From assembly GCA_036245805.1 (NCBI GenBank), contig BTRK01000006.1, positions 19,934,365 to 19,998,364 of the forward strand: DNA of 64,000 nt. Reading direction: 5' to 3'. Positions 24,601-33,266 of the stretch are shown piece after piece (the first letter of the stretch is position 1; every line of letters begins with the position of its first letter). Below the pieces are notes generated by a model. The model was given only the letters and a program-made list of their open reading frames with translations, was not told where the DNA came from and ran no database searches. Source of the DNA: Pristionchus mayeri (taxonomy: Eukaryota; Nematoda; Chromadorea; Rhabditida; Neodiplogasteridae). The position numbers and the translations under genes were made by a program.

Positions 24601-25722
24601 AAAATACACCCAAATGTGTCTGAAAAAATGTTTTATCCTGAAATTATATCAAGGAAAATATTTACGGATTCGTTCTTAGGCGCGTCGATTATGATATCAC
24701 AGATGGGAGAGAGAGAGCTCATCTGGCGGGGAAATTCAAGTGTTCCTGTAGCCTCTCGACTGTGGAATGTGCATCCTGAAGTATGTTTGCGACTTGGAGT
24801 AATGTACCTTATAAGGAAATAATGAGGAAATAAATGTGATCTCGACTGAATGAGAGAGATAGTGTCATCAAGAATCCTACCGTCTTCCTCCTCCTCGCAT
24901 CGATCTCCATAGAATCCTCGTGGGCAATCGCAATCGAATTGAAATCGATTGAGCGGAACGCAAGTACCATCGTTCCTCAAGTTGTACATGATTTTTTTGA
25001 TTACATTCACTCAAAAATGAGATGAAATACCTGCATGGTCGAGAATAGCATGGAGAGGGAACGTTGCATAACCGTCCGAAGTGAGTTGCCTCACAAATGC
25101 AACGAAAGGTCGAATTATCGATTACCTTGGACGAAAAATACACTTCATTCATATAGAGTTTCTCACTCGGCACTCCTTAGTTCCCACTCCACAAGCGCCC
25201 TCGCAGGGGTTGGTTTCGCGAGGGACAATGACTGGTTCGCATCCTTTCTCTCCCTCGGAACCAAGTCGATCATACGCACCTCCTTGATAGCCTGTAAAGA
25301 AGATTTTAATGATTTTCTGTTGCTAAAATCGAACCATTCTTGCACAGGCAAATGAAGTCTCCCTTGGCACCCAGCTGTTGTCCTCGGTTCACCTAAACGA
25401 AGCAGTTCTTTCCTCTTTATCGGCTGCAAAATGAATGAGCATCGTATAAACATACGAAACAGTCCGCATTCTCGTGACATGGATTAGGTTCGCAAAAGTT
25501 CACTCGAGTGCAATGGAATCCATCGCCTTCGAATCCTGAAAGTTGATTTTTCGATTATGACGTCATTTTTATAAATATTTTATAAATTAAAGCGAATCTC
25601 TACCAAATGGACAGTGGTCGCAGTGGAAGCTTCCAGCAGTGCAGATGCTGCTGATATTGGAGCTGCAGTTGCAATGGGGTCGCAGGTGCTTTGGGCTGCA
25701 GATCCGCAGCTCCGTGGTTGTT
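7830..25722 (-). CDS. Cubilin-like EGF/CUB giant gene (split by transposons, end not seen)
   Basis: Minus-strand multi-exon gene read exon by exon: about four EGF-like repeats, then about twelve CUB domains, the architecture of cubilin, a large endocytic receptor also present in nematodes. More than 30 exons join in phase with mostly GT-AG introns of about 40-80 nt. CUB hallmarks are visible, for example CGGHLEGERGNIASPQYP, CTWAISGP, CQWNIKAPAGQ and YSPGFPKSYDANVHCMWNI. Some acceptors are AAG or GAG instead of CAG. Large introns hold fold-back elements, and a Harbinger transposon sits at the end of one CUB exon, so the locus may be non-functional or two partial genes. The start is not found: the LINE at 26.1 kb lies upstream. 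The 3' end lies at or beyond the satellite. Other EGF-CUB receptors are possible; the family call is an inference from domain order. Confidence 0.8.
9756..11125 (-). CDS. CUB domains 8-9 of the cubilin-like gene
   Basis: CUB8: CTEMHTFGSLTGTIRSPSFP, then CTWAISGPILRQLKIIF, NIGLSNDPK, SSLERIEFSVDFYDTSSGL. CUB9: GCMRDITDPGTIEAYMRDTL, then SSLCQWNIKAPAGQKITVNI, DASCVHHERG, MMRCTRVNEPVIVVSSGHEM, then the exon ending FSPASNCGGTIK, which starts the next domain. Introns are short and mostly canonical (for example 43 nt near 10.4 kb). A T/G homopolymer run lies in the intron near 10610. Confidence 0.82.
11158..14008 (-). CDS. CUB domain 7 of the cubilin-like gene (4 exons)
   Basis: Exons 13901-14008 (ECGGHLEGERGNIASPQYPH, DCVWRITLPE), 13751-13833 (GNDIHLEIIYMDEVSPESC), 11291-11348 (FFDDHSISPVHRLYSVCSK) and 11158-11250 (SSSMALRYRKKSTETRGFFL, KYHA) join in phase and give one complete CUB domain. 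The intron between the second and third exons (11349-13750) is filled by the 2.3-kb fold-back element. The fourth exon uses an AAG acceptor. Confidence 0.85.
12791..13081. mobile_element. Nested 291-bp MITE, TA target
   Basis: Perfect terminal inverted repeat AAGGGGTGCTCCGGGGAAT and its complement, with TA on both sides (12789-12790 and 13082-13083). It interrupts a repeat segment of the surrounding fold-back element, so it is the younger insertion. No coding capacity. Confidence 0.8.
13178..13629. repeat. Central long hairpin of the fold-back element
   Basis: Left arm from the CGTACG near 13183 through the GGAAATTTAGGAACGTATAC block is matched in inverse order by the right arm ending near 13625; the centre is near 13405. 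The arms are about 200 bp and nearly identical, including GGATGGGTTTTTACACGGAA and its complement. Likely the core of the element or an independent fold-back inside it. Confidence 0.75.
14501..15366 (+). repeat. Left TIR tandem units with leader-exon signals (4 units)
   Basis: About 224-bp repeats, each starting at CACCTGTATTTTTCGAATC. In every unit a GCAG acceptor is followed by a 60-75 nt block (GACTCTCGTCGTGCCAAACC onward; the outermost unit diverges) and a GTGAGTA donor (near 14610, 14841, 15066, 15289). They precede the MADF gene in the same orientation. They look like alternative or serial non-coding 5' exons. Confidence 0.8.
15426..16917 (+). CDS. MADF-domain DNA-binding protein of the Harbinger element
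   Basis: Five exons: 15426-15497, 15549-15699, 16014-16176, 16233-16324, 16385-16917; phases agree. Exon 1 begins MPRNKDLNADNSDDDIDI. Exons 2-3 give a MADF-type domain (LFSLVKIDHCLWDKRSQLYK, then KLAWDGFDKMFGLEDERAKK), a Myb-related fold found as accessory protein in Harbinger elements. The C-terminal exon (177 aa when read alone) has a basic RKKRKI patch and a proline-rich stretch with repeated GPPxPF. As read, exon 1 ends in an in-frame TAG directly before the GTATGT donor, so this copy would stop after 23 codons unless another start or splice is used. The exon 2-3 intron contains a 258-bp MITE. Confidence 0.78.
15726..15983. mobile_element. 258-bp MITE inside the MADF intron
   Basis: Terminal inverted repeat TGATAAGACA(T/A)CTCGGAAAAT with a second inner block ATTTCGGAAAAAGGCAT, mirrored at the right end (CCGAGTTGTCTTATCA). 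It lies wholly in the intron between exons 2 and 3 of the MADF gene, so it inserted into the Harbinger element. No clear target duplication. Confidence 0.75.
17034..18200 (-). CDS. Harbinger-type DDE transposase
   Basis: A single open exon of 388 codons. DDE_Tnp_4/HARBI1-like nuclease motifs are intact: first Asp in FGALDGKHVRI (D175), second Asp in GGKGCSHDSNLF (D225), Glu in ARRVIENVFDVIVARFRIL (E304), plus ILGDCAF before the Glu. An N-terminal basic helical part (QFLKEMDEKKQCIKRRR) and a central helix-turn-helix-like region (SLRALCRLFGLNHTT) precede the core. It catalyses cut-and-paste movement of the element. It converges with the MADF gene, stops about 115 bp apart, and is preceded on its strand by the right TIR leader units. 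The ATG used is the first in the frame; an upstream exon in the TIR could extend it. No stop or frameshift seen. Confidence 0.93.
   Translation of the reverse strand: MMLNRRCLLRLAVLLLNKRGLLLQFLKEMDEKKQCIKRRRQSRHRKLNDFNVFINDARNDPDLFSSLFKMNVMQFASLYSIISPIRIHKLYSCSRPDKHWLYLYLIWASTGISLRALCRLFGLNHTTCISAFPLVSRSIVKKLNNIKLPTSHDDWLHIRQRFIQSYDCPCFGALDGKHVRIRCPNKTGSSYHNYKCFFSFVLLGFCDSDLRILYVDIGGKGCSHDSNLFERTSLAVKLRDPNFLPPSIVPPFQTTPVVSSISSFILGDCAFKQSMSLMKPIPNSQSLPQKVYNYRISRARRVIENVFDVIVARFRILSRPIDLQISRSKELILALCMIHNYLIDIPVEKLIPVRYQPCTFSVPQQQDFLINYFNNVFRVSGQEKAANK
18291..19445 (-). repeat. Right TIR tandem units with leader-exon signals (5 units)
   Basis: Inverted counterparts of the left units, period about 224 bp, minus-strand donors near 18430, 18655, 18879, 19103 and 19327. 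Each again has a GCAG acceptor, a 60-75 nt block and a GTGAGTA donor on the minus strand, reading into the transposase gene. One more unit than in the left TIR, so the array length varies between ends. Confidence 0.8.
19753..21352 (-). CDS. CUB domains 4-6 of the cubilin-like gene
   Basis: CUB4 begins SCDKILEDREVLS with FPYNCTYRMEK; its first exon starts at 21352, right beside the MITE. CUB5 has CFHRKFV, NACLFQLSGDDIISLKFSYF and HVIRSQSKHLSLLVV. CUB6 has LQSPEQKIALTISELVLPC, IIRDG and ICPDHRSFNPLTLESTGNA, then FMRFMPTYALG, where the Harbinger element interrupts it. One junction near 21020 appears to use a GC donor (AAG|GC). Confidence 0.78.
21359..21723. mobile_element. 365-bp MITE with TTAA flanks and tRNA-like core
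   Basis: Inverted repeat of about 55 bp beginning AGAAGGAGTGTCAGCAAAGT at the left and ending in its near complement at the right, both flanked by TTAA (21355-21358 and 21724-21727), as for piggyBac-type targets; a TA reading is also possible. Between the arms lies a tRNA-like sequence. It occupies the acceptor end of a cubilin-like intron. Confidence 0.75.
21460..21530 (+). other. tRNA-like sequence (A box and B box) inside the MITE
   Basis: TAGCTCAGTGGTA at 21467 matches a pol III A box and GGTTCGAATCC a B box; GTGGG-TTCGAAT-CCCAC forms a perfect T arm. The acceptor stem (ACTCGCA against the bases after the T arm) and an anticodon stem do not pair, so it is a tRNA pseudogene or SINE head, not a working tRNA. 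Confidence 0.7.
21740..23066. mobile_element. 1.33-kb fold-back element, TA target
   Basis: Ends are CAGTCGCGATCATAAGTCAC and its complement, flanked by TA (21738-21739 and 23067-23068). Arms of about 640 bp are nearly identical inverted copies, with a short centre near 22400. The TA target and CAGT start suggest a Tc1/mariner-mobilised non-autonomous element. No transposase ORF. Confidence 0.88.
23121..24775 (-). CDS. CUB domains 1-3 of the cubilin-like gene
   Basis: CUB1 (24272-24775) starts GCTFHSREATGTLEF, with SPICDIIIDAP, then DYITLFDG and VVCG after a canonical intron. CUB2 (23713-24200) has YLHVRPKEL, VFWSITADS, IWVGDRNDEG and YPGQIVIRWTTV. CUB3 (23121-23608) starts SSCGEKLTWDM, then SPQFPKAVDPHSSCTWELN, SFDYFDVPSSTEDC, MYCNKHTPG and GGGFSMNFRL. 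Phases agree through each junction I tested. The C-terminal exon of CUB3 ends in phase 1 and pairs with the next exon across the transposon-filled intron at 21353-23120. Confidence 0.82.
24881..25722 (-). CDS. EGF-like repeat block of the cubilin-like gene (6 exons)
   Basis: Exons at 25604-25722, 25456-25535, 25335-25374, 25167-25291, 25031-25125 and 24881-24975 join in phase. They encode consecutive EGF modules: GSFHCDHCPFGFEGDGFHC, then NPCHENADCF..GDFICLCKNGY, then ECR..STFRCICEATHFGRLC, then PCRNDGTCVPL..CDCPRGFYGDRC. The first has the GFxGDG signature of cubilin-type EGFs. The junctions at 25126 and 24976 use AAG and GAG acceptors. Exons upstream of 25722 on this strand are not certain; a stretch at 25723-25850 is open but fits no domain. 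Confidence 0.85.
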
Positions 25723-26123
25723 CTGAAGCAGCAAAAACTGTAGAGGCACAGGAAGCGAAGGCATAGGGTTGATGATAGCTGGTTGGTCGTCTCCTATGGA
25801 TGATTGATGAAGATGGTGAGGGCCAAGTGGGCGACTATTCATCTAAAAATGTATACTTTAGGGGATGAAGAAACATGGTGATTGTCATAAGAAAATGTGC
25901 GAATATTTTGTGCCAACATCGTGGAATGTAGTGCAATTAATTTCAAGCAATGTAAACGAACATAGACATCAGAGTCGAATGGCGAGCGGGTAGATATTGC
26001 TTCATACGCTAATATGTTTATCATTTGCTATTGAACTATGCAATTCATTGAAAGAAATGTATCATTGTATTGTTTTTATATCTTCATTTTTAAGAATTAC
26101 AGCAACCGCGATACTACTCCTCC

Positions 26124-26810
26124 ATGAGGATTGAAAATAAAATGCGAAAAAAAAAATGCGTCACCCAGTCGGAGGAGGATTTCCGTGCTGCAGCCAAGAC
26201 CCAGCTGGAGGCCGTCACCGACAAGCTGAGGGCATACCTCGACACGGAGTCTGAGCGTACCTCTGACCCCCTCTACGTGGCTCTCGAGGCTTGTATTGAG
26301 GTGCTGTCGAATACACTCGAGAAGCACCTACAACCCTCCGAGAGTCCTGTGGAGGCGGAGAAGAGGGCACGCTCGATTGTGGTCGAGAACTTGGCTGAGT
26401 CGACTCATTCCCTCCCCAGTCAAAGTGTCGAGGCCGACTACGCCCACGTCTCTCGCTTCCTCGATCTCACCGGAATCGAAGTCCGTCCGGACACGGTCTT
26501 CCGGATGGGAGAGAAGAAGGAGGGACGACCCCGTCCTCTCAAGATCCTCCTTCCCCGCACCTCCTCGCAGAAGCTCCTTCTCACTCGCAGCAAGAAGATC
26601 ACGGACCAGCGCGAGTACTCCTCACTGCGAATTCGCCCCTCCCTCTCAGAGAAGGAGAGGCATACGCAGTACGAGTTGAGGGAGAAGAAGCGCAAGTTGA
26701 TTGAGGAAGGTAAGGGCATTTGGGTGATCTACGCTGGAGTTCTCATGAAGAAGGAAGAGGTACAGGCATTCAAGGCGAAGACAGCTAGCAAGGAGATGAA
26801 GGGAAACTAG
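26124..26810 (+). CDS. LINE ORF1 protein
   Basis: 228 codons, intact. A helical N-terminal half is followed by a segment RSIVVENLAE..VSRFLDLTGI..RMGEKKEGRPRPLKI and a very basic C-terminal part (REKKRKLIEEGKGIW), resembling the RRM-type nucleic-acid-binding ORF1 proteins of LINEs. It would coat the element RNA. The first ATG is at 26124; there is no competing start with better context. GC-rich codon use differs from the AT-rich ORF2 that follows. Confidence 0.75.
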   Translation: MRIENKMRKKKCVTQSEEDFRAAAKTQLEAVTDKLRAYLDTESERTSDPLYVALEACIEVLSNTLEKHLQPSESPVEAEKRARSIVVENLAESTHSLPSQSVEADYAHVSRFLDLTGIEVRPDTVFRMGEKKEGRPRPLKILLPRTSSQKLLLTRSKKITDQREYSSLRIRPSLSEKERHTQYELREKKRKLIEEGKGIWVIYAGVLMKKEEVQAFKAKTASKEMKGN

Positions 26811-26939
26811 GATCCCCCTGCAGACCTCCCCCTATCCTCTCCTCGCTTTCTTCAATAACTCCCCCTTCCTCGACCCAAACTGTTTATCCCAGCTTAGTTT
26901 CTCAATACGATTCCCCCTCCACTCCTTCCTCTGATATTC

Positions 26940-29600
26940 TGCCAAAGATTTCTTGTCTCTATTACAACGCCCGATCATTAGTCAATAAGCTACCATCTTT
27001 TCGCTCTATTCTAAAGGTTGAACAACCAGACATTGTGTTTATCACCGAATCATGGCTGACCTCTCGTATTCCTACCTCATTGATAATCGCTGATCTACCA
27101 TATCATGCAATTAGACGTGATCGCTCAAATGGCCGTGGAGGCGGTACACTTATTGTACTTCGTGACCATTTTCACTACTCTATCCTCGGTTCCATCCATA
27201 GTAGTCTTGAATCCCTCTCCATTAGAGATTTCAATAGCGACATCATTTCCAGTACCATTCCAGCCACAGAACAATCACTTCACTCCTTCGTTTCTACTTC
27301 CGACCTCAGCCATCTAATCCGTAGTCCCACTAGGATAGATCGATGCATTGATTGGCTACTTGCTAGTGATTTATCCATAGTACACAACCCCTCTGTAATT
27401 CCCTCCTTTCCTACATCCGATCATTTTGGTATATCCTTCTCAATTGATTCAAGATGCCTCCCTCCCGCTCAATCGTTAGTTAGAGATTTCGCTCGCGCCA
27501 ACTATGACCACCTCTCGTCCTTCCTTCTCACCTTCGACTGGTTTACAACATTTTCACAAGCTCCTGACCCTGAGAACATGTATTCTAACTTTGTCTCTGT
27601 AATCCACCACGCGATTGATCTTTTCGTACCGTATCACTGCCCTAAGCCTGCTACCCATTCTTATCCCACTCATATCCGAAAGCTAATTAAACACCGAAAT
27701 TCTCTGTTCACAAAGTATAATTTACTCTCAATTCGCCCTCAATACGAGAAGTGCAGTAGAGATCTATTATTCCAAATTAAAAAATGGAACCAATTTTGCG
27801 AACATAAAAAACTAAAAAACACTAAAGATCTCTACCGTCACATCCGTACCCTTACCCAACCGAAGCCATCCATCCCCAAACAACTTATTGATTCCTCTGG
27901 AAATATCGCAACTAGTACCTTAGATATAGCAAATACTCTCGCATCCCGTTTTGCTTCTCACTTCACACTTGATGACGGATTAGTACCCTCCATTCCATTT
28001 CACCCCTCTCATTCATATCTAAGAAATGTATCTTTCTTCCCCCATGACGTGCATAAGGCTTTAAAGCAGCTCTCCCCATCATGTTCTACGGGTCATGATA
28101 ACATTCCTCAGATTGTATTTCGTAAATGTGCACGTGCCCTCTCCCTCCCCCTATGTAATATCTTCAATATTAGTATGGAAACTGGCACTGTCCCATCATT
28201 ATGGAAATTCTCACTCATTACCCCAATTCCCAAACCAAATAAGAATCCCCAGTCACCCGATTCTTATCGCCCTATTGCCATACTATGCCTTCAATGCCTC
28301 TAAAACAATGGAACGCCTTGTCAAACATAAGCTTGCCCCTTACCTTTACCGTTCCAATATCATCCCTAATTACCAACATGGTTTTCGATCCGGTGCCTCT
28401 GTTCTTACTAACCTTGTGGATTGTGAAAATGACTGGACTCTCGCTCATTCTCGTAAAGAACAAACTGATGTTACTTACCTCGACTTCTCTCGTGCATTTG
28501 ACACCGTCCCTTTCCCTAAACTTCTCTCTAAATGCTTGCATTATGGTATTAATGGTAACCTTCTAAATTGAATCTCTGATTTTGTAACGGATAGGCACTT
28601 CTCCGTAAGGTTAGGTACTACCTTATCTAAGTCCTTCCCTGTTCTCTCCGGCGTACCACAAGGATCTGTACTAGGGCCTATTCTATTCTCTATTTATATA
28701 TCTGATATTACATATGTCATTGCTCCCTTCCCCGATGTGTTTGTGAAAGCATATGCAGATGACATTAAGATTTATGTTTCCTATTCCAGTAAAAATAAAG
28801 CCTCTCGCACTGCCCAATTACAGTATGCCCTAGATGCTATCTATTCATGGACTGTATCCAATCAATTATCTCTCTCCGAATCTAAATGCACACATCTCCA
28901 CATAGGTTCTTCTCTTGCTCCTCATTATCTCATTAATAATGTTATCCTCGAGCAAGTCCCTCAACAACGCGATCTCGGCGTCCAAGTACTGCCCACCCTA
29001 AATAACTCTGCCAGTATTGATGATCGTGTAAAAAAAGCCACCACTGTCATGCATATTATGCTTCGTGCTGTATCCGTTAATGATCCCACTATCCTTATCA
29101 AATGCTTTAAAACATATGTTCTCCCTCACATTGAATTCGCTTGCCCCTTCTGGAACCCTCATATCAAGAAACAGAGTCAGAAGCTTGAGAAAATACAAGA
29201 GAAATTCACTCGTATTCTATACTATAGATGCTTTCCATCTCCATCATATCCTCTTGGTCTTCCCTCCTACTCTCAACGTCTGTCCTTCCTCGGTCTTCAA
29301 GCGCTTTTTGAGAGGAGAGTCACTTATGATCTAGTCCTGGCCCGTAGGATCATGTATGGAGACACCATACTCGATAGAAGTAAATTTTTCCTGTTTGCTC
29401 CCCTAAGAGAAAGGACCAACAACTTTGGAATCTATATTGAGAAAACCAAATCCACACCTCGATATCATTGTTTTTCTCGTAGAGTTGCTAGGATTTTAAA
29501 CGCTCTCCCCACCCATGTATTGTCATCCCCCAGCATCCCTGTCTTCAAGAAGAGATTGATAACTCTAGAATTTGATTTTCGAAAATATATTTTCCAATAG
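26940..29600 (+). pseudogene. LINE ORF2 (endonuclease + reverse transcriptase), broken
   Basis: The endonuclease starts ISCLYYNARSLVNKL with ITESWL (catalytic Glu), but the middle of the domain appears deleted: GGGTLIVLRDHF is followed soon by IRDFNSD and DRCIDWLLASD..SDHFGISFSI. The reverse transcriptase shows LSPSCSTGHDNIPQ, SYRPIAIL, FRSGASV, TYLDFSRAFDTVPF, GVPQGSVLGPILF and the catalytic AYADDIKIY, then a C-terminal part with FSRRVARILNALP. A frameshift near 28300 separates SYRPIAIL from the KTMERL segment, and an in-frame TGA at 28569 cuts the RT before SGVPQGS. Not functional as read. Confidence 0.85.
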
Positions 29601-29870
29601 TATTCCCTCCTTCCACTACCTTACCACATTCCTTCATTCTCACCCCTCCCCCCTTTAGAGATCCCCTGACGCTGGATCTCGGAGCAGAGTCTACCTGGTC
29701 TACCTCGAGTGCCTCCTCCTCGATAAAACTCCCCATCAGACCAGACGAAGACAGATGAGACCAGCCGATTGGATCTTCGCATTTTACGATTGCACCTCCT
29801 TCCCCCTCATCCCCCCCCTTCCTATCGTATTCGACCTCAGTGTGAGTAGAGTCAACTCTCTTGTATCATA

Positions 29871-30758
29871 ACACATAAGTAATTATTCGTGTTTCGTTGC
29901 GCGGCCGAGCGTAGATAAAATATAATATAAAATATTCCGTGGTATAGGTAGATAATGGTATCGTCAGAAATACGGTGTTCTATAGGACAGGCCGATTGCT
30001 ACAAATAAAGAAAAAGTGAAGAAGGAGCAAACGGGAGTAATGCAGAGGCATGTTATGTACGGAATAGTAGTGTATCTACTTTGATAGTAGGACTCATGTG
30101 ATAAGAGTCTCATGGTGTTGTTGTCAGGAAGTTAATTAGGGGGAAGAAGATCCAATCCTAGGAGGGAGGGAGAGGAGAGGAGCGAAAGAGATCGAAGAGT
30201 CCACTCCATAGTATAGTGTCCACAAGAGGGAGGGAGTGAAGTGGAAGGAAACGAGGCTGGAATTATCTATTGAACGTCACTGGATATTTGAAAAAGACAA
30301 AGAATAAAGAAAATGATAAATCCGGAAAATGTAATTTGTGATTGAGTGATTTATCTCTTCATCCTTTTCCAATGCTCGGTGTTTTTCGTCAACGATACAA
30401 ATGTAAACTTCGGATTTCCTGCAAGTAGTTCCTCAGAAGTCTCATTTTTTTTCTTCCTCTATGGCATTGCGAGTTGCTATCGGAATAATATTTTGCCGCT
30501 CTTTTTTGTGCATTCTCACCTTGCAATATCTCACCTGGAATGTCAAGAATAGAAGGTGCGTTGTCGAAAAGACAAGGCAACGCCGCATTTCCCGCCCAAA
30601 TGCTGGTATTTCGACGCACATTTAGTTTATTTCATACTTCAAGGTTATTGTACATCGTATTTTTCTAAATTTTATAATGTTATCACAAAACACACGCGGA
30701 ATTCACAATTCTAATTCTGAAAGCATCTACTTTCGACTCCCAATAAAATAATCCTCAG
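29871..30758. other. Gene-free stretch
   Basis: AT-rich then purine-rich DNA (GGGAGGGAGAGGAGAGG near 30170). Short ORFs on both strands lack any domain or consistent splice context. Nothing else recognised. Confidence 0.5.
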
Positions 30759-31453
30759 ATGTCTCGACTCTCGCTCGTCCTCGTTATCTCCATTGTCGTT
30801 TGCGTATCGACAACGGAGTTTTCTAATGATGATTCGGAATATAAGGATATCGATGAAAATTTCCAGATTCAGCCATTCCCTCTTGAGTGAGTTTTAAGGA
30901 TAAGAGAGTTGCTATTGAATGTGGAAACGAAATCAACGCTTTGTCTACCGTGGCATCTTCAGGTCTTCCTCCCTCTTCTGCCCTGCTCCTATCATCGGTA
31001 TACTCTGCGAAGATGACAACGCATTCATCTACTACGAATGCTGCGGAGAACTCAAAAAGGAGTGTTGCACCAGATTGCATGTAGGACAAATGGGCACAAT
31101 ATTAAAATTTGAACGATTTGCATCCTTCCATTTCTCACCTCCCGATCACAGATCACTCCCGGGGTTTCAGCTATCCCTGGTAGCGTCACGTTTAAACTCT
31201 ATTTGATATTGTAGCCAGAAAGCCACCAAGTAGAAATCAAATTGGTCATACTGTATTCATTAATCGATTGCAGGCTTGGCTGGTTCTTCTTCTGGGGATC
31301 AGCCTCGCTCTCATTCTGAGCGGCATCTCTACTCTTCTCTACGGATGTTGTGCTTGCATCCTATCTCAACTGCCGTCGACACACCACGGGACTCAAAAGT
31401 GGACTCAAAACAGCGATGATATCGAGTACAATAGTGTCGAAAGTACTTTTTAA
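30759..31453 (+). CDS. Small Cys-rich single-TM protein, paralog 1
   Basis: Exons 30759-30886, 30963-31080, 31274-31453, 141 aa. Signal peptide MSRLSLVLVISIVVCVS, then a short acidic stretch, QPFPLE, a cysteine module (FCPAPIIGILCEDD..YECCGELKKECC), a TM helix (WLVLLLGISLALILSGIS), a Cys cluster YGCCAC and a longer polar tail than its paralogs. Exon 2 and the splice phases match the other three members. The CC..CC module next to a TM recalls Shisa/VOPP1-like adaptor proteins; that link is an inference. Function unknown. It is the most diverged of the four. Confidence 0.8.
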
Positions 31454-31608
31454 ACCAACTTTTGTTCTCATCGCCTACTCAAATATTTTGATTACAAATT
31501 CAAAATGTTTTTTCATCGAAAAATAGATTAAAAATTTAATGTTATAGAAAGTTTTGGGAGAATGGACCCATGCTAATTGTAATTGTTAAAAACTATGTAT
31601 CTGTACTA

Positions 31609-32113
31609 GAGTTCCCTTGATGGAATTATTTGACTATTGGAATTCCAAAACCCTCCACTCACTTCCAAAGTCGAACTCGCATACGAGCGGTGTGTAATTA
31701 GAATTCCATTCGAAATGGAATTCCGCTATGCAAAATGTCGAAATTGAGTGGAGAAAATCAATGAAGAACCAGTAATCTATTCAAATGGAATTCCAAAAGT
31801 TCGCGAGGGGAATGAGAGGAATGGAATTACGTCACTCTTTTGTTCTCGCTATTTTTTGGAGCCACTTCAAGCGATTTTACAGTCGTCAGATAGACGATTA
31901 CGCTAGGTAGTGTAGTTGCGGTGAGGCCGACTACTGTTTGGACTACGTATCTCTGCTGTCCAAGGTGCTTATAGGGAACGATACATTTCGCGACCTGGGT
32001 CACTGCCAATTTACCGACCCCGGAGGGATAGAGGGCTTGGTCTGCCTCGGCGGGGGATCGAACTCAGGTCCCTTGTAATTAGAATTCCGGAATCAATTCC
32101 ATTAAAAGAACCC
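31609..32113. mobile_element. Repeat patch with inverted ends and SINE-like body (minus)
   Basis: Ends GAGTTCCCTTGATGGAATTATT and the near complement at 32113 are inverted. On the minus strand it holds a B-box-like GAGTTCGATCCCC, then ATCCCTCCGGGGTCGGTAAA and a long body, as in tRNA-derived SINEs; an A box is not seen, so the head is truncated. GGAATTCC motifs recur through the left half. Boundaries approximate. Confidence 0.55.
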
Positions 32114-32117
32114 CAAT

Positions 32118-32330
32118 TTTTTCCTTCGCCCTTCTAGTAATAGACTGTCCCGTCGTAATTGTATCCAGTTGAAAAAGCATCGCTTTAATAGATCATCTCT
32201 AAATAATTTCCTTTGTAATCGTGTAGTCAATAAGTGGAATTCTCTTTCTAACAATATTATATTATCGAATTTTTTTTTTACCTTTAGTGCAACTTTCCGT
32301 GAAAAGCTCGTTTAGTTCACAACTCTCATC
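32118..32330 (+). pseudogene. LINE reverse transcriptase C-terminal remnant
   Basis: A frame gives NRVVNKWNSLSNNI followed by FSATFREKL, the typical end of Jockey/CR1-type ORF2 proteins (compare ARILNALP in the LINE at 29.5 kb). Everything upstream is missing, as expected for a 5'-truncated copy. Confidence 0.6.
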
Positions 32331-32719
32331 CCACTCCTTTGTTGCCTAGTTGTGACATCGTATCTCATGTTTTTTTTTCGTTGCTTACGTTTCATAAACT
32401 ATTTTCTTCGCCCGATAACATGATAAATTATTAATTAACTAATCTGCACTCTATTTATCCCCCCTCTCTTCCATTTTCTGAAGGCGATCGGGCATGCAAT
32501 TTTTTAACAACAAAGTCCCCTTTGGGTGATTTGCCATTGTTTCCTCTAATCTGGCTAGCTCTGTTTCGTGCGAAAAGAAAAGATTTTATGGAGCGAGACA
32601 GAGAGCAAATGGGTAAGGGAACAGCGACAAGAAACGAGAAAAGACAATAGAGCGACCGGGATGCTGCTGAATTGGTCTTCATCTGATTTCATCTCCTTAA
32701 TTGAAGATTAGGGTATAGC

Positions 32720-33060
32720 GAAGCATGTTAGAAGGCTTGATCCCCCACGGCTTGATCGGTATCTGAATGGAAGTAGTTATTTTGCCAATGGGGTGTCACC
32801 AGTATTGAGGAGGGAAAAAGGCATAAGGTTGCAACAAAATTACAACTAGTTGTAGTTAACAGGAAAGTGAATACTCTTGTGATTGTGAGGTTGTTTCTCA
32901 TAGGTTCGTCAACGAATCGACAGGTCTTCTTGACTGGCCAGGCAATTATAGTTATCATCACTTCGAACACTTCGCCCTGCATGGATTCCACTGTGATATT
33001 TGCTGAGAGAAGGAATCAGTGCTTACATTTATATGCAGATGATGGCGACGTCCTTGACTC
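32720..33060 (-). pseudogene. SF1 helicase fragment, copy 1
   Basis: Minus-strand reading gives GVKDVAIICIY, then ITVESMQGEVFEVMITI (motif V, usual form TVDSxQGxExD) and FVDEPMRNNLTITRV (motif VI, usual form RxNVAxTRA). These are UPF1/ZNFX1-family superfamily 1 helicase signatures, but conserved residues are changed and no N-terminal Walker motif is nearby. Probably a decayed fragment; its sister lies 1.5 kb away. Confidence 0.65.
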
Positions 33061-33266
33061 CGGTTTAGATAGGGATTGCAAGAGATCGATCCATTATTCA
33101 AATGAGAGTCCGCTTGTAGATCGGACAAGCTGAAATTATTATTGAAGGTGATAATAAATTAGAGAATTCAATGAAAACACGAATAAAGTCGGAACACAGA
33201 CTGAGAGGGAAAAGCATTAGTGAATGGACAACCTTTGCCTTCCTCGCGAGCAACCTGTTTCTCTCA

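Larger units (their letters stand above)
26104..29870 (+). mobile_element. Non-LTR retrotransposon (Jockey/CR1-like LINE), defective
   Basis: Two consecutive coding regions: ORF1 (26124-26810) and an endonuclease + reverse transcriptase ORF2 (about 26940-29600). ORF2 is broken. The ends are not sharp; I see neither a poly-A tail nor a target duplication, so boundaries are approximate. It lies upstream of the first EGF exon of the minus-strand cubilin-like gene and may have separated that gene from its 5' end. Confidence 0.85.
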
